From NCBI GenBank assembly GCA_937880065.1, contig CALFMA010000544.1, positions 1-6,218 on the forward strand: a stretch of DNA of 6,218 bases, read 5' to 3'. The translations under genes and the position numbers were made by a program. This document shows, in pieces, positions 6,080 to 6,218 of the stretch. This DNA is from an uncultured Ruminococcus sp. Its GTDB lineage: Bacteria > Bacillota_A > Clostridia > Oscillospirales > Ruminococcaceae. The notes below the pieces were generated by a model. That model was not told the origin of the DNA and did not search any database. It saw only the letters and a list, made by a program, of their open reading frames with translations. Numbering within the stretch: the first letter of the stretch is position 1; each line of letters opens with the position of its first letter.

Positions 6080-6218
6080 CTATTTAATCAGTATTTATAA
6101 AATTTTGTGAACAGCTACAAAATATATATGCAATAGATGTACAATTTGACTAATCGGAATTTGTAATTTTTCGGATTTAGCGATGCGTTATTGCTCAACC
6201 TGTCCCTACGAAATATAT

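Larger units (their letters stand above)
5976..6218. other. AT-rich intergenic region upstream of the array
   Basis: These 243 bases contain no supportable gene on either strand. They hold the ribosome binding site, leader inverted repeat and promoter described separately. From 6080 to about 6180 the DNA is very AT-rich with no further motif I can support. The last 38 bases at the window edge are less AT-rich and could belong to a neighbouring element, but too little is visible to tell. Confidence 0.6.

Noticed and set aside
6121..6218. A plus-strand promoter around the TTGACT near 6146
   Set aside because: A good -35 match is present, but no -10-like hexamer follows at 16-18 bases and no plus-strand gene is visible.

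Overview
The window most likely comes from an anaerobic, mid-to-low GC member of the Clostridia, with Ruminococcus or a close Oscillospiraceae relative as best guess. Three things point there: a ferredoxin-dependent indolepyruvate oxidoreductase, purine-rich Gram-positive ribosome binding sites with some GTG and TTG starts, and a surface lipoprotein whose modules resemble Ruminococcus extracellular proteins. The genus is inferred from remembered family resemblance, not from a search.

All eight genes I can support lie on the minus strand and read from right to left. In transcription order they are: a Cof-type HAD phosphatase (5975-5151, TTG start), a diverged HAD paralogue lacking most catalytic residues (5154-4303), iorA (4298-2568), a small zinc-ribbon protein (2545-2336), an acidic cysteine-containing protein of unknown function (2339-1950), a two-helix membrane protein (1935-1720), iorB (1687-1109), and a lipoprotein that runs off the left edge (1072-1). 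Gaps between genes are at most 36 bases, and two junctions are 4-base ATGA overlaps. I see no terminator inside the array, so one polycistronic transcript is plausible. The only sizeable noncoding stretch is 5976-6218. It holds a good extended -10 promoter facing the array and an inverted repeat at the predicted start of the transcript.

The metabolic core is IorA/IorB, which oxidatively decarboxylates aryl-pyruvates from aromatic amino acids to aryl-acetyl-CoA and reduces ferredoxin. Two aspects are unusual. First, the two subunit genes, normally adjacent, are separated by three small non-IOR genes in the same direction. Second, the leading gene pair is an apparently active HAD hydrolase followed by a translationally coupled paralogue that has lost the nucleophile, the general acid and other motif residues, which looks like a pseudoenzyme. 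No CRISPR array, tRNA, rRNA, insertion sequence or phage gene was recognised.
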